Shown one piece after another: positions 27,048 to 35,814 of a DNA stretch of 64,000 bases. The stretch covers positions 27,539-91,538 of the forward strand of contig NZ_AUEZ01000035.1 of assembly GCF_000426245.1 (NCBI RefSeq), in the 5' to 3' direction. The translations under genes and the position numbers were made by a program. Below the pieces are notes generated by a model. It ran no database searches. It worked only from the letters and a program-made list of their open reading frames with translations, and had not been told where the DNA came from. The first letter of the stretch is position 1, and each line of letters opens with the position of its first letter. The DNA comes from Bradyrhizobium sp. Ai1a-2 (GTDB taxonomy: Bacteria; Pseudomonadota; Alphaproteobacteria; Rhizobiales; Xanthobacteraceae).

Positions 27048-28160
27048 ATGAGTAAGAGCTCGAAGCACATCGTGGCCATTGGACAGATCCCACCTCCAAT
27101 GGACGGCCTCGCATACATCACCTCCGCATTTGTGGAATTGCTCGGCGAGAAACATAACGTCAGAACGGTCAATATCTCTCCCAAAGCATCGCGGGGCGTC
27201 CTCTATCACCTTTCGAGAGCAGCTGCGGTACTAAGAGCTTCAGTCCGTTTGTTCCTTGACGCCACCAAATCAAATCGCATCTGTTACATGCCGTGCCAGA
27301 GCGATTTTGGCGTCATTTACACGATCTATCTTCTAGCGGTTGCCAGGGCACTAAATTACCGGAGATGTTTGCATCATCATAACTTCGGTTACATCAACGA
27401 ATATCGACTCTTGATGAAGATTGTTCTGTCCGTAGCTGGACCGACGACGACGCACATTTTCCTCTGCGATCGGATGCGCGATCGATTTAGCGAAACTTAT
27501 TGGCGACCGCCTTCGTCAATGGTGATTTCTAACTCCGCGTTTGTTAAGCCAAGCACGTCCGGAGTTGAGCCTCGAGTCCGAGGAATTCCCGGCTTAAATC
27601 GTCCGCTCAGGATAGGTCTGCTAAGCAACTTGAACGAGGAGAAGGGACTGTATGTCTTTCTCGATCTGATGCGAGCCATCCGCGAGACCGGGCTGGAGAT
27701 CAGCGGAAATTTGGCGGGCCCAGCAAAATTGGACAAAGACAAACTCGCAATTGAAGCTGCGCAGAAGGAGTTTGGCCCTCAACTCACCTATTCTGGCCCA
27801 TTGTATGGCGAGCAAAAGCTGCAGTTTTATGAATCGCTCGACGTGTTCGTATTCCCTACAACTTATGCGAACGAGGCGCAGCCGACGGTCCTGTATGAAG
27901 CCCTTGCGGCGGGTAATCTCATTGTGGCCTACGATAGAGGATGCATTGCCTCGCAGGTGAAGCGCGACGGATTGGTTATCGCCCAGAATAAGCCTTTTGT
28001 ACCCTTCGCGATCTCCTGGCTCGAAGACCTGCTTTCCGAACCGGAATCCTTGCATAATCGTCCGCTAATCACCCAACGAGCACTGGAAATGCATGCATGC
28101 GAGCGCGCGAAGGCGCAATGCGCCCTAGATCACCCGCCTGCTGAAAGGACCGCGGCGTGA
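27048..28160 (+). CDS. GT4-family glycosyltransferase
   Basis: 370 residues. GT-B fold: N-terminal IGQIPPPMDGLAYIT nucleotide-domain start and a C-terminal donor domain with GLLSNLNEEKGLYVFLDLM and the EX7E-like stretch NEAQPTVLYEALAAGN. It transfers a sugar to the growing lipid-linked unit; donor and acceptor cannot be assigned. Its stop overlaps the GTG start of the next gene (GTGA), so the genes form an operon. Confidence 0.85.
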   Translation: MSKSSKHIVAIGQIPPPMDGLAYITSAFVELLGEKHNVRTVNISPKASRGVLYHLSRAAAVLRASVRLFLDATKSNRICYMPCQSDFGVIYTIYLLAVARALNYRRCLHHHNFGYINEYRLLMKIVLSVAGPTTTHIFLCDRMRDRFSETYWRPPSSMVISNSAFVKPSTSGVEPRVRGIPGLNRPLRIGLLSNLNEEKGLYVFLDLMRAIRETGLEISGNLAGPAKLDKDKLAIEAAQKEFGPQLTYSGPLYGEQKLQFYESLDVFVFPTTYANEAQPTVLYEALAAGNLIVAYDRGCIASQVKRDGLVIAQNKPFVPFAISWLEDLLSEPESLHNRPLITQRALEMHACERAKAQCALDHPPAERTAA

Positions 28161-29335
28161 ACATCAGCATCTGGCACAATATAATGTGGTCCCGGTACAA
28201 GGCTGTCGTTTTCTCAGCTTTGCATCGAGAAGCGGAGAGGCGCGGAGACCGTGTGACCGTTTACCAAATTGCAGAGACGGAACTAAGAAGAGAATCCCTC
28301 GCTCCACTAGATACCTCTTGGCACGAATATCCTTATGTTCTCCTGTTCAAGGGAGCCTACTCTGCGATCCCGAAACTGAAATTGTTTTGGTCCCTTGCAA
28401 GCAAAGTCTGGTCGGACAAGGCCGACCTGACAATCCTGACGGGATTCGAACGACCCGAAGTATGGGTCCAGGTGCTTGCGCTTCTCACCCGTCGGAAACG
28501 TTTTGCCTTCTTTTGTGATTCAACGATTTTCGACAAACAACAAAGCCTCATAAAGGGTTTGGCTAAACGTATCCTGTTCAGGTCGGCCGACGGCATCTTC
28601 TGCTACGGTGAGCGAGCTTCGCAATACCTCAGACACTATGGGGTACCGCCTGAGAAGATTTTTGTACGATGTCAGGCCGCAGCTCTTCCGAGGAACTATT
28701 CAGAACAAGCTGCACTGGCACGAAGAATGGAATGCAACGCTCCGATCGATCAGCCTCGATACTTGTACGTAGGTCGCCTCTCTGAGGAAAAAAGCGTCGA
28801 TAAACTGCTGCACGCGTTCGCTGAGGTGGTGAAGAGCCTTCCAGGCGCAAGACTTGAGGTCGTCGGAAAAGGACCACAGGAACAGCAACTGAGGTCGCTT
28901 GCGAATAAACTTCGGCTCAGCGACACCGTGGAATTCGCTGGAGCTAAATTCGACGCCGCGCTGTTTGATGTATACCTATCGGCGACCTGTCTGGTCCTAC
29001 CCAGTTACAGCGAACCTTGGGGACTAGTGGTCAACGAAAGCCTGAGCTACGGCTGTCCTGTGATCGTCAGTAACCGGTGCGGGTGCGTACCCGAACTGGT
29101 AGTCGAGGGCAAAACTGGCTATAGCTTCGCGTGGGATAACCCGTTCGATTTAACCGAGAAGTTGCTCCGCGCACCCGATACCTTCAAGGATGTGGGCGCG
29201 ACAGCCCGTGCCTGCATTGGACAGATATCGTCTTCTACGCCTCTGACTGCCGCTCACGAGATTCTTGACGGATCGGCAAGGATTTGTGGACGTGACATCC
29301 ACTTCTCTCACGCGCCTGAGACCTCAACGGGATGA
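28157..29335 (+). CDS. GT4-family glycosyltransferase
   Basis: 392 residues, starting at a GTG that overlaps the preceding stop. The donor-binding domain is clear: YVGRLSEEKSVDKLLHAF, EVVGKGPQEQQL and PSYSEPWGLVVNESLSYG, where the two glutamates form the EX7E motif. It adds a sugar to the repeat unit; linkage unknown. The stop overlaps the polymerase ATG (ATGA). Confidence 0.87.
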   Translation: MNISIWHNIMWSRYKAVVFSALHREAERRGDRVTVYQIAETELRRESLAPLDTSWHEYPYVLLFKGAYSAIPKLKLFWSLASKVWSDKADLTILTGFERPEVWVQVLALLTRRKRFAFFCDSTIFDKQQSLIKGLAKRILFRSADGIFCYGERASQYLRHYGVPPEKIFVRCQAAALPRNYSEQAALARRMECNAPIDQPRYLYVGRLSEEKSVDKLLHAFAEVVKSLPGARLEVVGKGPQEQQLRSLANKLRLSDTVEFAGAKFDAALFDVYLSATCLVLPSYSEPWGLVVNESLSYGCPVIVSNRCGCVPELVVEGKTGYSFAWDNPFDLTEKLLRAPDTFKDVGATARACIGQISSSTPLTAAHEILDGSARICGRDIHFSHAPETSTG

Positions 29336-30696
29336 TTACCCTTCTGCTACTCTTGGAATTCGTGGTCTGGATAGGATGCCTGCTTCACTGTCAGGTCAAC
29401 CGCCAGCTAAGTATTTTCCAACCAGTGAGCATTTTGCTCGGCTACCATTTTTTGTTTCATTTGGCCAAGCCGTTTCTCTGGTACTATTTCGACCATAATC
29501 ACGCATTCGAATATATGCACTTTTACCCCAGTGAACAGGATATTGCGAACTCGATTCTCGTCTCGATAGTAGGCTTATTGACCAGCTACTGGGCGTACGT
29601 CTTGTTCTTCAGATACGACAACGACGCAATCAGGGCACGACTTGCGTCCGCAATCGCAATCGCCCGAATTTCCGAAACGACGCGCGCGGTCATCCTCGTT
29701 GTGCTGGCTCTTTCGTTTATGGCTTTTGTTCAACGGCTCAGAGGCTATCTGGGTTCAGACGATGGCTTTCAACTCGTTCAGGATGCTCGAACAGGGAACC
29801 TCGGCTTTTCGGGAGGTAGCGGCTGGTGGTTTGAGCTGTCTTCTGCTTACGTGTTCTGCGGCATCTATCTTTGGATGACCTCCGGTTTTTCCAGAGCTTG
29901 GACAGTTATCATGGTCGCACTGGGATTTCTGTGGTTGACCGTCGGACAATCTAGGTTTGTCTTCGTTTATTGGGCCCTCACCGTTGCGATCCTAGTCCTG
30001 GTCCGATCAAGGCTGAATCTACGAAAGGTTCTTTTCTTTCTCCCGCTGGTAACGATCTTGATCAGCGCCTTCGTGGCTCTCGGGCAGAATAGAGCTGCGG
30101 TAAGGGACGCAATTTTTGGTGCAAACAGCCCAACGAAGGTGAGTGAGTGGAAGCGAGAATCTCCATTTGATACGCTCGATATTTCAACATTCGAAGTACA
30201 GACCGCGGTTGTGGATACAGTTCCGCGGCTTACCAATAGCTACACATACTTTACCGAGCATCTCCGGATCTTGACTGAGCCGATTCCGCGCGCCTTGTGG
30301 AGCGACAAGCCCTTCGGCGATCCCATAAAGATGTTCGAAATAAACCGCTTCGTAAATCTCATCAGTTTGTCAACCGGCTGGTATGGGCAGGGCTGGCTTA
30401 GCTATGGCATCCTGGGCTTACTCAGTACGTGCATCATCTACGCGATGCTGTCATCGTTTGCGCTTCGTATCCTTTTGAAGAATGGCGGCCCCAATGCCGC
30501 CTTCGCGTACGCAGTCCTCATACCCCTTCATCTTCAATGGATGCGAGATGGCGTGCTAGTCTCCGTACTCAAGTTTGCCCTCTTCCTTACAGTGCCGGCA
30601 ATAATTTCTGCTCTAATGGCATCCCACTTAACGAGAGCGAGTCGAAAGTACGTCCCGCGTAGACAAGCTTCGACTACCTCAACGTCGCATAGATAG
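29332..30696 (+). CDS. O-antigen/EPS repeat-unit polymerase (Wzy-like)
   Basis: 454 residues with about ten to twelve hydrophobic segments and a large periplasmic loop (about 255-340) holding TVPRLTNSYTYF and PRALWSDKPFGD, as in oligosaccharide repeat-unit polymerases. Wzy proteins join repeat units at the outer face of the inner membrane. Sequence conservation is low in this family; topology, length and operon position support the call. Translationally coupled to the preceding glycosyltransferase gene. Confidence 0.8.
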   Translation: MITLLLLLEFVVWIGCLLHCQVNRQLSIFQPVSILLGYHFLFHLAKPFLWYYFDHNHAFEYMHFYPSEQDIANSILVSIVGLLTSYWAYVLFFRYDNDAIRARLASAIAIARISETTRAVILVVLALSFMAFVQRLRGYLGSDDGFQLVQDARTGNLGFSGGSGWWFELSSAYVFCGIYLWMTSGFSRAWTVIMVALGFLWLTVGQSRFVFVYWALTVAILVLVRSRLNLRKVLFFLPLVTILISAFVALGQNRAAVRDAIFGANSPTKVSEWKRESPFDTLDISTFEVQTAVVDTVPRLTNSYTYFTEHLRILTEPIPRALWSDKPFGDPIKMFEINRFVNLISLSTGWYGQGWLSYGILGLLSTCIIYAMLSSFALRILLKNGGPNAAFAYAVLIPLHLQWMRDGVLVSVLKFALFLTVPAIISALMASHLTRASRKYVPRRQASTTSTSHR

Positions 30697-30705
30697 GCGG
30701 ATGAG

Positions 30706-32091
30706 ATGCCTGCACGGTGGGACAAAGCGAACGCATGGCTCAGGACGATCGCTTGCATCCTCTCGACAACCATCAGCTCGCCTTCCAGCGCAAATCAGCA
30801 TACCGATCGTCTCGTATTCGCACATTACATGGCGTGCTGCCCATTTGCCGGTCGTAACGCTTCAATCGAGTCTCTTCAGCATGAAATGAGTCTCGCTGCC
30901 CGCGCCGGGATAGATGGGTTTGCCATCAACGTCGGCGCTTGGCTCAAGGAGCCCTATTATCAAAACATCTCGTCGCGTCTGTTCCAAGCCGCGCAGCAGA
31001 GCGGGTTCAAGCTCTTTTTCTCTGCTGACGCAGCGACCGGCCTTTCGTCCGCCGAAGTCGTAGATATGGTCACTCGGTTTTGGAAGGAATCAAGTTACTT
31101 AAAGGAATCGGGACGACCTGTATTATCCACCTTTGGTGGATCAATTGAATGGTACCAACAGATACTAGACGAACTGAAAAGCCGAGGAATCTCGATTTTT
31201 TTCGTGCCCAACGTGCGTCGTCCCGCATCCCCCGAGAATATCCCAGGTTCACTTATCGAAACCCCTGACAAGGCGACGGTTCAAGCAATACTGTCGGATG
31301 TACCTTTCGCGGACGGGCTATTCTATTTTGGCGCGGCTGGAAAATACCATGCGATTTCGAAATCGATTGAAATAGGTTCTGACCTGACCCGCTCGCATTC
31401 GAAATTATACATGGCTCCGGTAACACCCTACTATCGAGGACTTAAACAAAATTTTCGTGTGTTCGAGGCGGACGGCTTTGTAGGTATGGCCGAGCAGTGG
31501 AAGGCTGCGATTGAATCGAAAGTCGACTGGATCGAGTTGGTAACATGGAACGATTGGGCCGAATCCAGCTATGTACGGCCATTCGAGGGAGAAGCAACGA
31601 TACCGCTATGGAACAACCACTGGGGGCTACTCGCTGCTCATGATGCATATCTAAGCCTTTCGGAATACTACATCAAATGGTTCAAGACAGGGCAAATGCC
31701 CAAGGTTGCCAAGAGCAGGATACATGTGTTCTACCGGCCGCAATCTTCGACTCGCTGCTCGTTGGCGCCCATTGGTTCTTGTCCAAGAGGTTTTGGCGAT
31801 CTACGCGACCTGATCCATGTCGTTGCCGAGGCTGACAAATCCGTCACGATCGAAATCGCTAACGGATCTGCACATCAGATATTCAGAGGCGCACCCGGTT
31901 TAAGTTTCCACAAATTAGCTTTACTGCCGGGCCCGATTAGAATCATTGCTCGTTCGGAAGACGCGTCTGCCGAATGGGAAGCGCCGATACCTTACGACAG
32001 CAAGGAAGGCGAGCTAACGACGTTTAACTATCTCGCGGTCTCGCTGGAGTTGAAACCTGGAAGCCAGTCACGCGGATCGAACGAAAAATGA
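30706..32091 (+). CDS. GH71-like glycoside hydrolase
   Basis: 461 residues. After a short signal-like N-terminus (about 1-29) the VFAHYMACCPFAGRN start, the AARAGIDGFAINVG strand and GFKLFFSADA resemble GH71 alpha-1,3-glucanases; VTWNDWAESSYVRP near residue 285 is a probable active-site-side loop. A C-terminal beta-rich domain (about 340-460) follows. It may trim, degrade or edit the polymer made by this locus. Substrate is not known. Its stop overlaps the next glycosyltransferase start by four bases, so it belongs to the operon. Confidence 0.65.
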   Translation: MPARWDKANAWLRTIACILSTTISSPSSANQHTDRLVFAHYMACCPFAGRNASIESLQHEMSLAARAGIDGFAINVGAWLKEPYYQNISSRLFQAAQQSGFKLFFSADAATGLSSAEVVDMVTRFWKESSYLKESGRPVLSTFGGSIEWYQQILDELKSRGISIFFVPNVRRPASPENIPGSLIETPDKATVQAILSDVPFADGLFYFGAAGKYHAISKSIEIGSDLTRSHSKLYMAPVTPYYRGLKQNFRVFEADGFVGMAEQWKAAIESKVDWIELVTWNDWAESSYVRPFEGEATIPLWNNHWGLLAAHDAYLSLSEYYIKWFKTGQMPKVAKSRIHVFYRPQSSTRCSLAPIGSCPRGFGDLRDLIHVVAEADKSVTIEIANGSAHQIFRGAPGLSFHKLALLPGPIRIIARSEDASAEWEAPIPYDSKEGELTTFNYLAVSLELKPGSQSRGSNEK

Positions 32092-33341
32092 TGACTGCTA
32101 CCTTGAAGGAAGGACGGACAACGGCCAGCTCCAGCGAAATTGGTCGTGGATATATTGTCAACTTCCTGCGCGATCGAGATTCTTACATTGTCCCAAGAGC
32201 CCTGGTATCCCGGAATCGGCTTGTTAGGCTGGTAACAGACCTCTACTTCTCCAAAGGCCCCGCGTGGCGTCGACGCCTATTACCCGGCCTTGCCGACCAC
32301 TACAGCCCCGACGTAGACTCCAAATACGTTGACGAGAGCTTGGCCGCAGCCGCGATCCAGTTTCTAGGAGGACGCCAGCTAAGTCGGATTATCGATACGC
32401 ACTACATTGCAAATAGATTGCTAGCTCGGAAGACTGCCGCAATATGGAAGGATCATCCTGCTAACCTGCTATTGTATTCGGGTTACGCTCGCGATGCTTT
32501 CCGGGCTGCCCAAGGCTCGAATTCACTCAAACTACTGTTTCTTTATCATCCGCACTATCGAATCATCGCTGACCTGCTCAAAGTAGATGCCGAGCATTTT
32601 CCGGAATCAGCGAAAGCGCAGCGGTCCGATCGAGAAGTCACCACATGGTGGCGCTGGAAGTTCGCTGATGAAGAAATTGCGCTGGCTGACGGCATTATTA
32701 CGGCGAGTCAATTTTCGGCGCGGAGCTTAGCACATGCCCGATTTGACAAGCGTACCGCCGTCGTACCTTACTTTTCGAAACTGAGAACAGAGGCATTCAA
32801 CCCTCGCCACAAGCAAGGTGATAAATGCCGATTCCTTTTTGTCGGCCAAGGCGTCATCCGCAAAGGCATCCATCACCTGTTCCGTGCATGGCGCGAAGCA
32901 AAGCTACAGAATGCGCAATTGACCTGCGTATGCGGATATCTCGACCCTAACCTTGCCGAATGTATTCCCTCAGACGTGATCTTGAGGCGTCAACTCGGCT
33001 ATACGGATCTCCAAGAGGAATACTCTCGATCTCATGTCTTTGTAATGCCCTCAATCATCGAGGGCTTTGGCCTCGTCTACAACGAGGCTCGCAGCCACGG
33101 TAACTTCATCATCTACACGGCGAACACTGGCGGCCCCGACATGAATATTGACGCGCAAAGCGGAAAAATGGTTTCGGTGGGAAATGTAACAGAGCTCACA
33201 AATCTACTGATCGAAGTAAACCGTCGCTACCACGACCGAGAACTCGACTTTGCGTACATCGCGAGAACGGCTCGAAATCGCGACTGGGACGACTACGTTT
33301 CCCAGCTAATCGCGGCATGCGACGAGTTTCAAAATCTGTAG
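32088..33341 (+). CDS. GT4-family glycosyltransferase
   Basis: 417 residues starting at ATG 32088, overlapping the previous stop (ATGA). The C-terminal donor domain shows FLFVGQGVIRKGIHHLFRAW and MPSIIEGFGLVYNEARSHG, the EX7E signature. The N-terminal half is less typical. It is the last plus-strand gene of the cassette and faces the convergent flippase gene, with 11 bases between their stops. Confidence 0.85.
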   Translation: MMTATLKEGRTTASSSEIGRGYIVNFLRDRDSYIVPRALVSRNRLVRLVTDLYFSKGPAWRRRLLPGLADHYSPDVDSKYVDESLAAAAIQFLGGRQLSRIIDTHYIANRLLARKTAAIWKDHPANLLLYSGYARDAFRAAQGSNSLKLLFLYHPHYRIIADLLKVDAEHFPESAKAQRSDREVTTWWRWKFADEEIALADGIITASQFSARSLAHARFDKRTAVVPYFSKLRTEAFNPRHKQGDKCRFLFVGQGVIRKGIHHLFRAWREAKLQNAQLTCVCGYLDPNLAECIPSDVILRRQLGYTDLQEEYSRSHVFVMPSIIEGFGLVYNEARSHGNFIIYTANTGGPDMNIDAQSGKMVSVGNVTELTNLLIEVNRRYHDRELDFAYIARTARNRDWDDYVSQLIAACDEFQNL

Positions 33342-33352
33342 AGCGGCCTATG

Positions 33353-34573
33353 CTACGCAGTAGTACTCTTAAATTCTTGGCTCTTAGCTTGAAACATCAC
33401 GAGCATAACAATTGCGGTGATTGCTTGGGAGGCAACAAATGCGTAGGCAGCTCCCCACGCGCCAGCAAAGCGCACGGATAGGAACATTAGAGCCAACATA
33501 GGGGCAACAGCATAGACGTCGATCTTACTCGTGATCCATGGCTCACGCATGGCCAGCGCATGTGCCGATATGAATGCCTTGATCGAAGCGAAGACCATAC
33601 CAAGTACGAGAAGCGGCGCCAAATCTCCAGCCATCGCAAATTTGCTGCCGAAGATCGTGATAACAAGCCATTTGCCGACGAGCACGCTTCCCAAGACGGC
33701 AACTGCCGCGCCGAAAAGGATCAGCAGCGCAGATCGACGTTCGATCCTTGACCGCCTTCTTGAATTCACGCTCTGCGCAATTCGTGAAAAATACAGCTGC
33801 AAAATCGTTTGCGAATACGCATTGAACATTTGCGCAAACGATACCGACACAACGTATTGAGCCAGAACCTCTGGCGTGACCAACGCACCGACGATGAGCT
33901 TGTCAGCATTGTCTCTAATGAGATTTGATATTCGGCTCCCGAAGCTTTGAGTTCCAAGTATGAGGATTTCTTTCAGGTCGGCCCCACGAGGGCTCTCAAG
34001 GAAAGCCGATAGGGAGACCTGGTAAAACCCAACCGCTATTGCGAACAGGTGGGCTATGACTATCGAAAGGGCGAAAAGGAAGATTGATGGTGTCGCGACC
34101 AACAAAAGGCACAGCAAGGAAATAGGTTGCACCAATTGAACAAGCAGGCGCTGAATATTCCACGCCTTTGTCAGACCAGCACCAGCGAACCAAGCCACAA
34201 GACTCAAAGTAATGTAGTTAAGGACAGGATAGCAAGAAAATGCAATGTACGCCCAATATTGATCAGAGGTAGAAATAACCGCCACCAGCGGATAGATAAG
34301 AAGCCACGCCAATGATCCGACCAGGCCGTAGGCCATCGACAAAGCGACGTAGTTGGAGTGAGAGAATTTTTCGGAATTCGTCGTTGCTTTATAGGCGACC
34401 GCTTCGCTGATCCCGAACGACAATAAGGTGGCGACAACAGTTGATAAGGTTACTTGATAGGCCAATATGCCCCTGTCATTCGGTCCCAACAATCGGGCCG
34501 CAGCTACGCCATAACCCAGGTTGGCTAGTTGTACCAATGCTGTGGTTAGCAATGAGTATATGAGCTTGACCAC
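33353..34573 (-). CDS. polysaccharide flippase (Wzx-like)
   Basis: 406 residues from the GTG at 34573, with GGAAGG seven bases upstream; a TTG at 34588 is an alternative. About twelve membrane helices, with LLTTALVQLANLGYGVAAAR and LLGPNDRGILAYQV near the N-terminus, typical of the MOP/Wzx superfamily. It should flip the lipid-linked repeat unit across the inner membrane. Codon use is A/T-rich like the plus-strand cassette it converges with. Confidence 0.85.
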   Translation of the reverse strand: MVKLIYSLLTTALVQLANLGYGVAAARLLGPNDRGILAYQVTLSTVVATLLSFGISEAVAYKATTNSEKFSHSNYVALSMAYGLVGSLAWLLIYPLVAVISTSDQYWAYIAFSCYPVLNYITLSLVAWFAGAGLTKAWNIQRLLVQLVQPISLLCLLLVATPSIFLFALSIVIAHLFAIAVGFYQVSLSAFLESPRGADLKEILILGTQSFGSRISNLIRDNADKLIVGALVTPEVLAQYVVSVSFAQMFNAYSQTILQLYFSRIAQSVNSRRRSRIERRSALLILFGAAVAVLGSVLVGKWLVITIFGSKFAMAGDLAPLLVLGMVFASIKAFISAHALAMREPWITSKIDVYAVAPMLALMFLSVRFAGAWGAAYAFVASQAITAIVMLVMFQAKSQEFKSTTA

Positions 34574-34660
34574 GGCCTTGCCTTCCAAGAACGTCGACAG
34601 ATTAAATCAGGTGCACGGCCAACGCGGTCCGCTTTTCCCTATGTAGCGTTTGATCCGATG

Positions 34661-35041
34661 CTACTTCTGCGAGAGCGTATACTTGAAAAACTTCACTCCT
34701 CGCATGACACCGAGAATGGTATCGACACGCTTGTAAGGCTGAACGTCAAACTGCTTACATTGCTCTGAACCGTAGTAACAGACCTTTACTTTAATCAGAC
34801 GCGGACAGCTGTTCTTCACACTAACAACGTGCTCCAACATATCGCGATTGATTGTCTGTGCTCGCGCAGCGGCTTCGATATCAAGACACGGACGACCAAG
34901 AGCATCCCTAATAGCATTGCCTGCCTGCTCGGCAGGCCCTTGAGTTGTCAAACTCGTCAACGGCGAATTGGACTGTCCGTGAGCACTAGCAAGGCTGCCA
35001 AGGAGTGTTCCGGCTATCACCAAGTATCTGCGAAGTATCAT
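34661..35041 (-). CDS. small secreted protein in the EPS export operon
   Basis: 126 residues. Signal peptide about 1-22 (cleavage near AHGQS). The mature part has four cysteines (RPCLDIE, SCPRLIKVKVCYYGSEQC). The ATG overlaps the stop of the upstream gene (ATGA), so it is co-translated with the 35038-35814 gene and the tyrosine kinase gene. No family recognised; a periplasmic accessory role in export is only inferred from position. Confidence 0.7.
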   Translation of the reverse strand: MILRRYLVIAGTLLGSLASAHGQSNSPLTSLTTQGPAEQAGNAIRDALGRPCLDIEAAARAQTINRDMLEHVVSVKNSCPRLIKVKVCYYGSEQCKQFDVQPYKRVDTILGVMRGVKFFKYTLSQK

Positions 35042-35814
35042 CGGCGCCAGGGCCTCTCATCGTATTCGATACCAGGGATTAGAAGCTTAACTCCGTCCGC
35101 GGAGAGCCGCTTCATAAGGCTCTTTCTTGATGCGATATCCACACCTTCAAGAGCGGTCAGCAAGCGCTCCCTTTGCGACCACCCGATTCTCATTAGATTC
35201 ATCGCCGCTTCTTCAGTAAAGTCTGAGTCGACCAACGCCGCAAACTCTGAGACAACCCTTCGCTGAGTGAAGTCGCTGAGTACCGGAAAAATGGTGAGCG
35301 CCACCCAATTGCGTCGAAGTGCGATCCAACCTTCGAGCGGGCCAGCAGCATAAGACTGCTCAAGATAGCTGATGTGCTCGGGGTTGAAGCCGTTGCGCGC
35401 CGTCTCCACCGAATAAAGCATTAGCCAGAGGAACGAGTCGGTCGGGATCACGGAAAGCGATGATCTGACCGCTTTATCGGCGTCTTCCACCTCGCGGTCA
35501 GCATCATCCGAGCTCTTTCGCTGCATAGCATCTTCGGCCGTGCGCAGCATGATCAGAGCCTCAGCCCGAGGGAGTTCCGGCTGAATGATCGACGGCCGTT
35601 GAGCGCCTTTCATGCGCGCCAGTAAGTCTGTCAAAACGCCCGATTGGAAGCGTTCATCTGCAATGACGCGAGCGCTCACGTCCCGCGCCGGTGTCGTCAG
35701 CCGGAGCGAAGGCAGGGCGGCAGACGACCACATTACGCCGAGAAGGCCGAACAGTACGGGCAATCCGCGCCACGACGCTTGTTGCACCAAGTGACGATTA
35801 TTCAACATACCCAT
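35038..35814 (-). CDS. uncharacterised membrane-anchored protein in the EPS export operon
   Basis: 258 residues if started at the ATG at 35814; another ATG at 35808 is equally possible. One N-terminal hydrophobic segment (about 18-36, LPVLFGLLGVMWSSAALPSL) is followed by a helical periplasmic region with a TPR-like look (LWLMLYSVETARNG, LEQSYAAGPLEGWIALRRNW). The start lies inside the 3' end of the tyrosine kinase gene. Similar helical anchored proteins accompany Wzc-type genes in Bradyrhizobium, but I cannot name a family. Confidence 0.7.
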   Translation of the reverse strand: MGMLNNRHLVQQASWRGLPVLFGLLGVMWSSAALPSLRLTTPARDVSARVIADERFQSGVLTDLLARMKGAQRPSIIQPELPRAEALIMLRTAEDAMQRKSSDDADREVEDADKAVRSSLSVIPTDSFLWLMLYSVETARNGFNPEHISYLEQSYAAGPLEGWIALRRNWVALTIFPVLSDFTQRRVVSEFAALVDSDFTEEAAMNLMRIGWSQRERLLTALEGVDIASRKSLMKRLSADGVKLLIPGIEYDERPWRR

